The position numbers and the translations under genes are program-made. 64,000 nucleotides of DNA from Novosphingobium sp. MD-1 (GTDB lineage: Bacteria > Pseudomonadota > Alphaproteobacteria > Sphingomonadales > Sphingomonadaceae), in NCBI RefSeq assembly GCF_001014975.1, contig NZ_BBXA01000026.1:1-64000 (forward strand). The letters run 5' to 3'. The first letter of the stretch is position 1, and each line of letters starts with the position of its first letter. Below the pieces are notes generated by a model. That model saw nothing but the letters and a program-made list of their open reading frames with translations, was not told the origin of the DNA and did no database searches. Below, piece after piece: positions 26,487 through 36,828 of the stretch.

Positions 26487-27383
26487 ATGCAGCCATCCGA
26501 CTGGAACGACTATCAGGCCTTCCTCGCCATCGCCCGCGCCGGGCAGCTGGCGCGCGCGGCATCGGCCATGGGGGTGGACGCCACCACCATGGGCCGTCGC
26601 CTGCGCCGGCTGGAAGCGCGCGTCGGCGCCACGCTGTTCGAACAGACGCGCGAAGGGCAGGTGCTGACCGAGGCGGGCGAGGCGATGCTCGTCGATGTCG
26701 AGGCGATGGAGCAGGCCGCCAGCCGCATCGCCGAAAGCGCGGCGGTATCGGGCGGGCTTTCGGGCCTGCTTCGGGTGAGCCTGTCCGAAGGCTTCGGCAC
26801 CTGGTTCGTGGCGCCGCGCGTTCACGGCTTCACCGAAGCGCACCCGCGCCTGATGGTGGACCTTGTCGCTTCCACCGGCTTCCTCAGCCCGTCCAAGCGC
26901 GAGGCGGACCTTGCCGTCACGCTCTCGCGGCCGCGCGCCGGGCCGGTGATCGCGGGCAAGCTTTCGGACTATGCGCTGCGGCTCTATGGCTCGTCCGCCT
27001 ACCTTGCGGCGCACGGCGCGCCCGAACGCCCCGCGGACCTGACCGCCCGGCACCGGCTGGTCGGCTATGTCCCCGATCTGCTGTTTGCGCCGGAACTGCG
27101 CTATCTGGCGGAGATCGAGCCAGACCTGTCCGCCGCGCTGCGCAGTTCGTCGATCATCACGCAATACCGCATGATCGCTGCCGGGGCCGGCATCGGTGTG
27201 CTGCCCTGCTTCATCGGCGATGACGATCCGGCGCTGGTGCCGATCCTGCCCGAACGGCGCATCACCCGCTCGTTCTGGGTCGTGACGCACAAGGACACGC
27301 ACAACCTTGCCCGCGTGCGCGCGTTCAAGGACTGGCTGACCGGAATCGTGGCGGCGGAGCGGGGCCGGCTCCTGCCGGGGTAG
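26487..27383 (+). CDS. LysR-family transcriptional regulator
   Basis: The 298-residue protein has an N-terminal winged helix (DWNDYQAFLAIARAGQLARAA, then GRRLRRLEARVGATLFEQ when read in parts) and a C-terminal periplasmic-binding-like effector domain. ATG 26466 is in frame, but ATG 26487 gives the usual short leader before the helix-turn-helix. It is divergent from mmsA and probably controls the valine/isobutyrate operon; the inducer is not evident. Classical mmsR regulators are AraC-type, so this would be a different control arrangement. Confidence 0.88.
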   Translation: MQPSDWNDYQAFLAIARAGQLARAASAMGVDATTMGRRLRRLEARVGATLFEQTREGQVLTEAGEAMLVDVEAMEQAASRIAESAAVSGGLSGLLRVSLSEGFGTWFVAPRVHGFTEAHPRLMVDLVASTGFLSPSKREADLAVTLSRPRAGPVIAGKLSDYALRLYGSSAYLAAHGAPERPADLTARHRLVGYVPDLLFAPELRYLAEIEPDLSAALRSSSIITQYRMIAAGAGIGVLPCFIGDDDPALVPILPERRITRSFWVVTHKDTHNLARVRAFKDWLTGIVAAERGRLLPG

Positions 27384-27418
27384 AGGATGATCGGGTTCGC
27401 GCAGGCGAACCCGGAAAA

Positions 27419-27742
27419 TCAGGCTTTCGCGACCGGCGCGTCCTCGCCCAGATCCTCGTACCAGGCTTCGACCGGGCCGCTGAGCTTGAGCGTCAGCGGA
27501 TTGCCCTTGCGGTCCATCGTTTTGCCCGCCTGCACGCGCACCCAGCCTTCGGAAATGCAGTATTCCTCGACGTTGGTGCGCACCGTGCCCTTGAAGCGGA
27601 TGCCCACGCCGCGCCGCAGCTTGTCGGCATCGAAATGCGCGCTGCGCGGGTTGATGGCCAGTCGGTCCGGCGGCACGTCCGCGCCAGTGGTCGGGGTGCC
27701 GGTTGCGGTTTCGGGCGTCTGGTCGGAAGCGTGGTCGTTCAT
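27419..27742 (-). CDS. DUF3297-family protein
   Basis: The 107-residue protein has a disordered Thr/Pro-rich start, then the DUF3297 core: PPDRLAINPRSAHFD, GVGIRFKGTVRTNVEEYCISEGW and DRKGNPLTLKLSGPVEAWYED (in parts). The family is widespread in proteobacteria and of unknown function; the single Cys in EEYCISEGW is conserved as far as I recall. Monocistronic on the minus strand. Confidence 0.85.
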   Translation of the reverse strand: MNDHASDQTPETATGTPTTGADVPPDRLAINPRSAHFDADKLRRGVGIRFKGTVRTNVEEYCISEGWVRVQAGKTMDRKGNPLTLKLSGPVEAWYEDLGEDAPVAKA

Positions 27743-27821
27743 GGGAAAACGCCTCTATCCCGCTTTCCCCGCTTGTCAATTGACGCGCGGATGTCTAAGG
27801 GCGCGCTTCCGCAACGGAAGT

Positions 27822-27896
27822 GGGCGCGTAGCTCAGCGGTAGAGCACACCCTTCACACGGGTGGGGTCACAGGTTCAATCCCTGTCGCGCCCACCA
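27822..27896 (+). tRNA. tRNA-Val (anticodon CAC)
   Basis: A full cloverleaf: acceptor GGGCGCG/CGCGCCC, D arm GCTC-AGCGGTA-GAGC, anticodon stem CACCC/GGGTG with loop TTCACAC, TPsiC arm ACAGG-TTCAATC-CCTGT, discriminator A and an encoded CCA. The anticodon CAC reads GUG. A 6-bp hairpin (CTTCCG-CAA-CGGAAG, 27806-27820) abuts its 5' end. Confidence 0.97.
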
Positions 27897-27991
27897 CTTC
27901 CCCGGTCCTCACACATTTCGGCTTTGACGGGCATCAATGCCCGCGCTTCTCCCTGCGTCCAGAACGGCGCCGCAACTGGAGGAGAGGTTTC

Positions 27992-28183
27992 ATGCTGAAC
28001 TTCAACGTGGGTGGCATCGATCGCGTGCTGCGGGTCGTGCTGGGGCTGGTGTTGATCGCGATGGTCTTCGTTGGGCCGAAAACCGGCTGGGGCTGGATCG
28101 GCCTTGTGCCGCTGCTGACCGGGCTGTTCCGTGTTTGCCCGCTCTATTCGCTGATCGGCGTGAACACCTGCCCCCGGCGATAG
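27992..28183 (+). CDS. Small DUF2892 (YgaP-like) membrane protein
   Basis: The 63-residue protein has two predicted membrane spans, the N-terminal FNVGGIDRVLRVVLG motif and CPLYSLIGVNTC near the C-terminus, which together define DUF2892. ATG 27992 has GGAGGAGAGG upstream, a strong ribosome-binding site. Function is unknown; the domain is found fused to rhodanese in E. coli YgaP. Alone here, between tRNA-Val and serS. Confidence 0.88.
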   Translation: MLNFNVGGIDRVLRVVLGLVLIAMVFVGPKTGWGWIGLVPLLTGLFRVCPLYSLIGVNTCPRR

Positions 28184-28266
28184 GCGTCCGCGTTTCCGTG
28201 ATAGGCCCGTTTCTCCGATCGGCCTGTTCCCGATCGGGTTGCAAGGGCCGCGCCGAGACGGCATAG

Positions 28267-29555
<1,289 letters not shown>

Positions 29556-29556
<1 letters not shown>

Positions 29557-30365
29557 TGCGCGCGCGGCGAACGGCCGCCGGATTCGCGGCGCTGCTGCTG
29601 GCGGCGGCGCCGGCCGCGCCATCGTTCGCCCAGAACGCCGCCGGCTCCGGGGCTGGCGCGCCGATCATCGCCTGGACCTACGAAGTCCAGCCGGGCGATA
29701 CCTTCCGCGCCATCGCGCAGCGCATGGGCGTGACCATGGAAGCGCTGGGGCGGGCCAACGGCATTCCTTTGCCCTATATCATCCGCGTGGGGCAGGTGCT
29801 GAAACGGCCCGATCCGGTGCCGGTGCCGCCGCGCCCGGCCCCCGTGCCGACGCCGGCTCCGCAGACATCGACGCCACCCAAGGCGACGCCCCGGCCCGCG
29901 CCAGCGCCGCGCCCGGCGCCGCCCTTGCGCCCCGCGCCGGCGCCCCACGTGCGCGAGGCGGGCGCGCCTGCGCTGTCCTGGCCGGTATCGGGCGCGGTGC
30001 TGAGCCGCTTCGGCACGCCGGTTCCATCAGGGTCGGTCGCTTCCGGCCAGCGCAACCGGGGCATCGATCTGGCCGCCTACGCCGGGCTGACGGTGCGCGC
30101 CGCCGGTGCCGGCACCGTGATCTTCGCCGGCAACGAGCCCGAACGCTTCGGTCAGTTGATCGTCATCGATCACGGGCAGGGCTGGGCCACCGCCTATGCC
30201 TATCTCGGCCAGGTGCGGGTGAAGGAGGGCGATGTGGTGAAGGCGCGGCAAGCGATCGCCAGCATCGGCAAGAGTGGCGAGGCGAAGCGGCCGACGCTGC
30301 ACTTCGAGCTGCGCCGCGACAACGATCCGCGCGATCCGGTCGTGTACCTGCCAGTCCGGTTGTGA
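29556..30365 (+). CDS. NlpD/EnvC-like LysM-LytM factor with lost zinc ligands
   Basis: The 269-residue protein has a signal peptide (about 1-26), one LysM domain (about 41-83: YEVQPGDTFRAIAQRMGV), a Pro/Ala-rich linker (about 85-130), and an M23/LytM domain (about 140-269). The LytM domain lacks active-site ligands: the His of HxGxD is Asn167 (NRGID), the His of YAHLS is Tyr216, and the first His of HLH is Thr247; only Asp171 and His249 remain. This matches non-catalytic LytM activators of cell-wall amidases (NlpD, EnvC), so I call it an activator rather than a peptidase. It overlaps serS by one base. Confidence 0.85.
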
Positions 30366-31408
30366 GGCCGGTCGGGCACCAGGCACTGCGCCGGCTGATC
30401 CGGGTTCCGGTGTGGGCCGACATCGCGTTGCGGCTATCGGCCGCCTTCGCGCTGCTGGCGCTGGTGGTGCTGATCCACTGGATCGATCGCGAAGGGCTGG
30501 CCGACAACCATGACGGACACGTCAGTTTCCTCGACGTGGTCTATTTCACCATGATTTCCATCACCACGACCGGGTTCGGCGACATTGCGCCGGTTAGCGA
30601 TCGGGCACGACTGATCGAAACGGTGATCGTCACGCCGATCCGCCTGGCGGTGATCTTCATCTTCGTGGGCACAGCCTACAACTTCATCATCAAGCGCAGC
30701 TGGGAGAGGTGGCGCATGGCGCAGATCCAGAATGCCCTGTCGGGTCACGTCGTGGTGCTGGGCTTTGGCATATCGGGTTCCGAGGCGGTCGCCGAACTGA
30801 TCGCGCGCGGAACCGATCCCGCGACGATCGTGGTGGTCGACGGGGCGGAAGGGCGGCTGGCGGAAGCAGAACGCATGGGGTGCAACGTGCTGCCCGGCGA
30901 TGCCACCCGCGACACCACGCTGATCGACGTGCGCATCGCCAGAGCCAGCGCGGTCCTGATTTCCGCCGGGCGCGACGATACCTCGATCCTCATCACGCTG
31001 ACGGCGCGGCATCTGGCGCCCGGCGTGCCGATCAGCACCGTGGTTCGCGCCGCCGACAACGAAGTGCTGGCGCAGCAGGCGGGCGCTACCAACGTCATCA
31101 ACCCGGTGCGCTTCACCGGGCAACTGCTCGCCGGCACCGCGCACGGGCAGCACACGGCCGGCTATCTTTCCGATCTCGCGTCCATTTCCGGGCGCGTCCA
31201 CCTTGTCGAACGGCCGGTGCGCGACGAGGAAGTGGGCCAGCCGCTGACCCGCCTGGCATCCGGCGGGCAGGGCTTGCGCATCTATCGCGGGGGCAAGGCC
31301 TATGGCTTCTGGGAAGAGGAAAGCAGGCAACTGGCGCCTGGCGACATGATCGTGGAAATCGTGCCTACGGCGCCGACCGATGGCGCTGTCGGCGGGGCTG
31401 CGGCCTGA
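30362..31408 (+). CDS. Two-pore-helix K+ channel with RCK (TrkA-N) domain
   Basis: The 348-residue protein has a hydrophobic span near residue 25, a pore loop with the selectivity filter TTTGFGD (68-74), a second span (about 95-115), then a soluble RCK domain beginning VVVLGFGISGSEAV with the acidic VVVDGAE strand end that binds nucleotide. This is the architecture of Kch/MthK-type potassium channels; the filter variant TGFGD suggests K+ selectivity. The start is GTG 30362, overlapping the previous stop (GTGA). Confidence 0.88.
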   Translation: MRPVGHQALRRLIRVPVWADIALRLSAAFALLALVVLIHWIDREGLADNHDGHVSFLDVVYFTMISITTTGFGDIAPVSDRARLIETVIVTPIRLAVIFIFVGTAYNFIIKRSWERWRMAQIQNALSGHVVVLGFGISGSEAVAELIARGTDPATIVVVDGAEGRLAEAERMGCNVLPGDATRDTTLIDVRIARASAVLISAGRDDTSILITLTARHLAPGVPISTVVRAADNEVLAQQAGATNVINPVRFTGQLLAGTAHGQHTAGYLSDLASISGRVHLVERPVRDEEVGQPLTRLASGGQGLRIYRGGKAYGFWEEESRQLAPGDMIVEIVPTAPTDGAVGGAAA

Positions 31409-31421
31409 CGGTTACGGGCGA

Positions 31422-31832
31422 TCAGCGGATCAGGAAGAACACCAGACCCATCGCCAGGTAGGCGACCATCCAGAATCCGGCATCAATCAGCGCGAGGCGG
31501 GTGGAAATCCGCTGCTGGGTATAGCTGATCCACAGCGACGGGATCACGAAGGCACCGGCAAGGCCGCCCGACATCATGAAATAGAGCCAGGGCTTCACCG
31601 CCAGCGTTTCGGGGCCGACGCGCGCGAACATGTGCCCCATCATCGATGCCGTCACCAGCAGCAGCGCGGCCGTGATCGCCAGCGTGCGCGCGGGTGCGGT
31701 GCGGGTGCCGAGGCCGCCAGGGCCGACCTCCTCCAGCTTGGCGCGGCCGAACAGCGGCCCATACCACACTGCGGTCACCGTCAACGCGGCGAGCATAGCG
31801 AGAAACACCGCCAGCCAGTTCACCGGACCCAT
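31422..31832 (-). CDS. DUF1761-family membrane protein
   Basis: The 136-residue protein has four predicted membrane spans and the family pattern WLAVFLAMLAALTVTAVWYGPLFG at the start, with VWYGPLFG as the DUF1761 signature. Function unknown. It converges on the K+ channel gene with 13 bases between the stops. The 149-base gap to rimO contains ATGATG-type short repeats but no other recognisable element. Confidence 0.82.
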   Translation of the reverse strand: MGPVNWLAVFLAMLAALTVTAVWYGPLFGRAKLEEVGPGGLGTRTAPARTLAITAALLLVTASMMGHMFARVGPETLAVKPWLYFMMSGGLAGAFVIPSLWISYTQQRISTRLALIDAGFWMVAYLAMGLVFFLIR

Positions 31833-31981
31833 TCTGCTCTTTCCTCGCTTCCCGCCTCGCGAGACGGTAGCGAGATGACGTCACATTGGCAATTCGCGGG
31901 CGCTGCGATGATGGCTGATGACGCCGAATGATGATGCCGCATGATGACGGGCGGCGCGAATCCGCGTAAGGCGCGGTCGCC

Positions 31982-33376
31982 ATGACATCCCAGGATTCCC
32001 CGCTCACGCTTCCCGAACCGCCGCGCGTCGGCATGGTCAGCCTTGGCTGCCCCAAGGCGCTGGTCGATTCCGAACGCATTCTCACGCGCCTGCGCGCCGA
32101 TGGCTATGCCATGAGCGCGGACTATGCCGGGGCCGACGTGGTGCTGGTCAATACGTGCGGCTTCCTCGATTCGGCCAAGGAGGAAAGCCTGGCCGCGATC
32201 GGCGAGGCGATCGCCGAGAACGGCCGCGTGATCGTGACCGGGTGCATGGGCAACGAGGCGGAGCTGATCCGGGCGAAGTTCCCCGACGTGCTGGCCGTGA
32301 CCGGCGCGCACCAGTACGAGGCGGTGGTGGAAGCGGTGCACGAAGCCGCGCCGCCCAGCATGGGGCCGTATATCGACCTGATCCCGCAGGCGCTGGACGA
32401 CCAGGGCGGGATCAAGCTGACCCCGCGGCATTACAGCTATCTCAAGATTTCCGAAGGCTGCAACCACGCCTGCGCATTCTGCATCATCCCGTCGCTGCGC
32501 GGCAAGCTGGCCAGCCGGCGCATCGATGCCGTGCTGCGCGAGGCGGAGAAGCTGGTGGCGGCGGGGACCAAGGAACTGCTGGTCATCAGCCAGGATACCT
32601 CGGCCTATGGCGTGGACGTGCGGCACGAGGAGCGCGCGTGGAAGGGGCATCCCGTGCGCACCCACATGACCGATCTGGCGCGCGAGCTGGGCCAGCTGCG
32701 CACGCCGCAGGGCGAGGTACCGTGGGTGCGGCTGCATTACGTGTACCCCTACCCCCACGTCGACGCGGTGATCCCGCTGATGGCCGAAGGGCTGGTGACG
32801 CCTTATCTCGACATCCCGTTCCAGCATGCCGCGCCCAGTGTGCTCAAGGCGATGAAGCGCCCCGCCAACGAAGCGAAGGTGCTCGAGCGCATCAGGGCAT
32901 GGCGTGACATCGCGCCCGATCTTGCCATCCGGTCGAGCTTCGTGGTCGGCTTCCCCGGCGAGACCGAGGCGGACTTCCAGTACCTGCTCGACTGGCTGGA
33001 CGAGGCCCAGCTCGACCGGGTGGGCGGCTTCCGCTTCGAACCGGTGGATGGCGCCAGCGCCAACCATCTGCCCGATCCGGTGCCGGAGGAGGTCAAGGAG
33101 GAACGCTACGCCCGGCTGATGGAAAAGACCGAGGCGATCAGCGCGGCCAAGCTCGCCGCCAAGGTCGGCCGCACGATCCAGGTGATCGTGGACGAGGTGG
33201 GCGAGCCGGATGAGGACGGCGATCTGGGCGCGACCGCGCGCAGCCAGGCGGATGCCCCGGAAATCGACGGCGCGGTCTATCTGCGCAACGTGCCCGCCAC
33301 GCTGAAGCCGGGCGATTTCGCGCAGGTGCGGATCGAGGATGCCGACGCGCACGACCTCTATGGCGTGATCGCCTGA
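31982..33376 (+). CDS. rimO: Ribosomal protein S12 methylthiotransferase
   Basis: The 464-residue radical-SAM enzyme adds a methylthio group to Asp88 of S12. The N-terminal UPF0004 domain has three cysteines ([20 protein letters not shown] and TGCMGNEAE). The radical SAM cluster is C160-x3-C164-x2-C167 ([15 protein letters not shown]). The C-terminal TRAM domain ends the protein. The [12 protein letters not shown] motif separates RimO from MiaB. Transcribed alone. Confidence 0.96.
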   Translation: MTSQDSPLTLPEPPRVGMVSLGCPKALVDSERILTRLRADGYAMSADYAGADVVLVNTCGFLDSAKEESLAAIGEAIAENGRVIVTGCMGNEAELIRAKFPDVLAVTGAHQYEAVVEAVHEAAPPSMGPYIDLIPQALDDQGGIKLTPRHYSYLKISEGCNHACAFCIIPSLRGKLASRRIDAVLREAEKLVAAGTKELLVISQDTSAYGVDVRHEERAWKGHPVRTHMTDLARELGQLRTPQGEVPWVRLHYVYPYPHVDAVIPLMAEGLVTPYLDIPFQHAAPSVLKAMKRPANEAKVLERIRAWRDIAPDLAIRSSFVVGFPGETEADFQYLLDWLDEAQLDRVGGFRFEPVDGASANHLPDPVPEEVKEERYARLMEKTEAISAAKLAAKVGRTIQVIVDEVGEPDEDGDLGATARSQADAPEIDGAVYLRNVPATLKPGDFAQVRIEDADAHDLYGVIA

Positions 33377-33391
33377 AGCGATCTCCCGCTC

Positions 33392-35029
33392 CTACTGGTT
33401 CGGGTCCGCCACCTTGAACGGATCGGTCGGCGCGGGCTGGGTGGGCAGTGGGCTGCGCGGCAGTTCCTTGTCGCTGTTGGCCGCCTGCCACAGCATCCCC
33501 GCCAGGATCACCGAGGCCTGCCGCATGTCGTCCGCGCGCATGTGGTCCAGCGTGTCGATGCTGGAATGGTGGACGCGGCTGTCGTAGTCGAGCGGGTCCT
33601 GGATGAACTGGTAGCCGGGCAGGCCGATCGACTGGAGATAGACGTGGTCGGTGCCGCCGGTCTTCTCCGCGACGACGCGGCCCGCGCCCATCGCCTTGAA
33701 CGGGGCCAGCCAGTCGCCCAGGATCGCGCCCGCGCCCAGGTTGCCCTCGGCATAGATGCCGCGGAACCGGCCCGATCCGTTGTCCATGTTGAAATAGGCT
33801 TTCAGCGCCGTGTATTCGGCCTTCGGCGTGATCGGGAAGGCGTTGCGCCACGCCACGTAGGATTCAATGCCCGTCAGCGCGGGATCTACCGGGCGCGAGG
33901 CAAGGTGCTGTTCGATATAGGCGCGCGAGCCGAGCAGGCCCTGCTCCTCCCCGCTCCATAGCGCGAAGCGGATCGTGCGCCGGGGCCGGATGCCCAGCTT
34001 GGCGATCAGCCGCGCGGCCTCGATCACCGCCACGCTGCCGGCACCGTTGTCGTTGGCGCCATCGCCCGCGATCCAGCTGTCGAAATGCGCGCCGGCCATG
34101 ACATAGCCCGCCTTGGGATCGGTGCCGGGGATTTCGGCGATGACGTTCTCCGCCATCAGGTTCTTGTCGTCGAAGCGCGCCTCGATGTTCAGTTCGATTT
34201 CGGGCGCGGCCCCGGTCTTCGCCAGGCGGACGAGGCGGCGGTAATCCTCCTGCGCCAGTTCCATCGCCGGTACGGCCAGCGTCTTGCCGGGCACGAAGTC
34301 ATAGCCTTCGCCATGGACCAGCTTGCCATCGCGATAGCTCATGCGCACCAGCGCGAGCGCGCCTTCGGCCTTGAGGAATTCCGTCAGCTTGCGCAGGAAG
34401 CTGCGGTTGCGGATCTGCAGCGCTGCGGCTTCGGGATCGAAGCGCGGCTGGTCGAACTTGTCGAATTCGCCGATCTCGGCATCGGTGTAGCGCTTGAACA
34501 CCGGGTCCTTGGATTCGCTGGTCGCGCCCGGCAGCGAGACGAGCACGATGCGGCCGGCGAGCTTGCCCTTCCATTCGGCGAAGTTCTCTTCCCGGCTCAT
34601 CGGCGCGACGATCACCGGCGCGCGCACCGCGCCCGTGGTCGGCGGCGACCACGCCACCGGAATTGCCGTCAGCGCGAGCGGGCGGGGCGAGACCATCGCG
34701 GCGGACCAGCCGTCGGCGTTCCAGCCCAGCCCGAAGTTGAACGGTTCGGCGTGGACGTTGGTCAGGCCATAGCCGCGCAGCACGTCCATCGCCCAGCGTT
34801 CGGCCTTGCGGTGGTTTTCCGAATTGGTGAGGCGCGGGCCGATGCCGTCCATCAGCTGGCTGGCGGTGGTCATCACCGCGCTGCGGTTCATGCCTTCATC
34901 GATGATCCGCGCGACGGCGGCGTCCTCGGCCGGCCCGGCCAGCGCGGGCGCGGGCAGCAGCGGCGCGAGCAGGACAGAGAGCGCGGCGGCGGCGCGAAGG
35001 GCACCACGAAAGGCAGGACGGCTGGACAT
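33392..35029 (-). CDS. Secreted M28-family metallopeptidase
   Basis: The 545-residue protein has a signal peptide (cleavage near ALA-GP, about residue 24), an M28 zinc-aminopeptidase domain and a PA-like insertion between. The zinc/active-site motifs are GAHFDSW, GDGANDNGAG and EEQGLLGS, plus the TDHVYLQ histidine near the C-terminus. The frame opens upstream at 35128, but ATG 35029 places the signal peptide at the N-terminus. Function is probably periplasmic peptide turnover. It converges on rimO and follows the helical-repeat protein gene on the same strand. Confidence 0.9.
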   Translation of the reverse strand: MSSRPAFRGALRAAAALSVLLAPLLPAPALAGPAEDAAVARIIDEGMNRSAVMTTASQLMDGIGPRLTNSENHRKAERWAMDVLRGYGLTNVHAEPFNFGLGWNADGWSAAMVSPRPLALTAIPVAWSPPTTGAVRAPVIVAPMSREENFAEWKGKLAGRIVLVSLPGATSESKDPVFKRYTDAEIGEFDKFDQPRFDPEAAALQIRNRSFLRKLTEFLKAEGALALVRMSYRDGKLVHGEGYDFVPGKTLAVPAMELAQEDYRRLVRLAKTGAAPEIELNIEARFDDKNLMAENVIAEIPGTDPKAGYVMAGAHFDSWIAGDGANDNGAGSVAVIEAARLIAKLGIRPRRTIRFALWSGEEQGLLGSRAYIEQHLASRPVDPALTGIESYVAWRNAFPITPKAEYTALKAYFNMDNGSGRFRGIYAEGNLGAGAILGDWLAPFKAMGAGRVVAEKTGGTDHVYLQSIGLPGYQFIQDPLDYDSRVHHSSIDTLDHMRADDMRQASVILAGMLWQAANSDKELPRSPLPTQPAPTDPFKVADPNQ

Positions 35030-35165
35030 GGAAAAGGTTCTCCCCGGAAGGGTTCGGGCCGGAATGGACAAGGCTGCATCCTGCCATCGCCGCGCGCTTT
35101 GCCAAGGGGCAATGCCCGGAAATCCCACGCCCTTTTTTGGCCACTTCCCGCGCGCGATCGCGTCG

Positions 35166-36719
35166 TCAGCGCCGCGCGGGGCGCAGGTCTTCCGGAAGAT
35201 CGCGGCCTGCGCGATCGTAGGCGGCGCGCAGATCGGCGTCGGCGTCCATGAGTTCGCGTGCGCGGGGCAAGGTCCTGGCCGGATCGGGTACGAGGTCCGT
35301 GTCTTCTGGCTGGAGCAGTGTCAGCACGTCGGTCCGCATCTTCGGATCGGTGAGGCCGTCCTTCAGAAACTGCCGCGCGGCCGTCTCGTCCCCAAGGCAT
35401 TGGGCCGCCCGCACCGACGCTGTCACCGCATCCCGCCAGTGGGCATAGACCGCCTCGCGCAGCAGGCGCTGGTCCTGGCCGGGCTGGGCGTGGTGCGTCG
35501 CGCAGAGGCGCAACGCCGACGCGGAAAGCCGGGCATAGGGGGAACCCTGCTCGTTGGCGACCTCGGTTGCGAGCGCGGCGGCCAGCATCGCCCGGTCCCA
35601 CGCCCCGTGGCGCACCAGCCGTCCGGCGTTGTTGATGACGAAATTGACCATCCAGCCGCGCTCGCGCCACGGCAGGGCGGTGAGCCGGTCGAACAGGGCG
35701 TCCGCTTCGGCCGTGCGGCCCAGCGCGTCGAGCGCGCGCACCTCGGCATTGATGATCCAGCCGTCGTACTCGCCCGCCTTGCGCAGTCCCTTGTCGGTAT
35801 GATCGATCCGCTGCGCCGCCGCGATCGCCTCGTCGAACCGTCCGGCATCGACCAGCGCATCCACCAGGCGCGACAGCACCCGGCGGTCCTCTGGCGCCTT
35901 GGAGAGATCGGCGGTGGCGGTCTCCACGCCCTGCAGCAGCATCGTTTGAGCATGGGGGCCGACGCGGCGAGCGAGCATGGGCCAGCCGCTTTCGTAGTCA
36001 CGATCCACCAGCATATCGAGCGTGGGCTCGGCGTCGCGCAGTTGACCCACCAGCATCTCCGCCACGGCGGTATCGCCCGCCGCCAGCGCCGGGCGCAGAG
36101 CCTCGGCCGCCACGGAGCCGCGCATCTCGGGGGTGAGAGACGGAAACGCCGGCGACCGGGCAAGCGCCAGCACCGCGCGATCCTGGTTGCCGATGGCGGC
36201 CGTGCGCAGGCCGACGAAGATGGCGGGCCGCTGCAGGCCGGCGAACTCCGCCGCGTTGCCGCGCGCCGCGACATGGCCAAGGTGCTCGGCATAGGCATCG
36301 CCGTTGCCCGCGCGCAGGGCGGCCTGCATGGCGAGGAAATCGACCAGCACGCGCAGTTCGTCCCCGTCGCGGCCGAAACCCAACCCTTCGGCCTCCTCCC
36401 CCTCGCGCAGCGCATCGGGATAGCGGTCCTGGAACAGCGCGCAGTTGGAACGGAGCAGCGCGGCAATGGCCATCAGCCGCTGCGCCGGACGCCGCCGCGC
36501 CATCTCGTCGGTATAGGGCACGGCCTCGCAGACGGCGGGCTTGCCCAGCTTGACCACTTCCTTGCCGAACCGGTCGAACAGCGCGGCATCGTCCATCGCC
36601 GCGATCTTTTCCGCCGGGGTCGCGGCGCGGGCGGGGGTGGCAAGCGGGGCAAGGGGCAGGGCCGTGGCCGCCAGCCCCGCGCCTGCCATCAGTGCGCGAA
36701 AACCTGCGCGAACCGCCAT
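35166..36719 (-). CDS. Secreted helical-repeat (TPR-like) protein, function unknown
   Basis: The 517-residue protein has a signal peptide (cleavage near ARA-AT, about residue 33); the rest is almost entirely alpha-helical with repeated Ala/Leu-rich pairs such as DALVDAGRFDEAIAAAQ and EVRALDALGRTAEADALF, which read as degenerate tetratricopeptide repeats. Two isolated cysteines near residues 62 and 92 could form a disulphide. I do not recognise a named family. A periplasmic scaffold or partner-binding role is the most I can infer. It is 137 bases upstream of the M28 peptidase gene on the same strand. Confidence 0.65.
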   Translation of the reverse strand: MAVRAGFRALMAGAGLAATALPLAPLATPARAATPAEKIAAMDDAALFDRFGKEVVKLGKPAVCEAVPYTDEMARRRPAQRLMAIAALLRSNCALFQDRYPDALREGEEAEGLGFGRDGDELRVLVDFLAMQAALRAGNGDAYAEHLGHVAARGNAAEFAGLQRPAIFVGLRTAAIGNQDRAVLALARSPAFPSLTPEMRGSVAAEALRPALAAGDTAVAEMLVGQLRDAEPTLDMLVDRDYESGWPMLARRVGPHAQTMLLQGVETATADLSKAPEDRRVLSRLVDALVDAGRFDEAIAAAQRIDHTDKGLRKAGEYDGWIINAEVRALDALGRTAEADALFDRLTALPWRERGWMVNFVINNAGRLVRHGAWDRAMLAAALATEVANEQGSPYARLSASALRLCATHHAQPGQDQRLLREAVYAHWRDAVTASVRAAQCLGDETAARQFLKDGLTDPKMRTDVLTLLQPEDTDLVPDPARTLPRARELMDADADLRAAYDRAGRDLPEDLRPARR

Positions 36720-36828
36720 ATGCCCATGCCCCTGTTGCCACGCGCCAAACCCCGCGCCGACGCAGAGTGTCGCGCGGGAAGCCGGCTGTCAAAGCCCGAA
36801 CGGGCCTATGCTCAGAACAGCCCGCCGT

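Noticed and set aside
31900..31960. ATGATG-rich short repeats before rimO
   Set aside because: The repeats are short and irregular, without a ribosome-binding site or array structure, so neither a CRISPR nor a coding feature.
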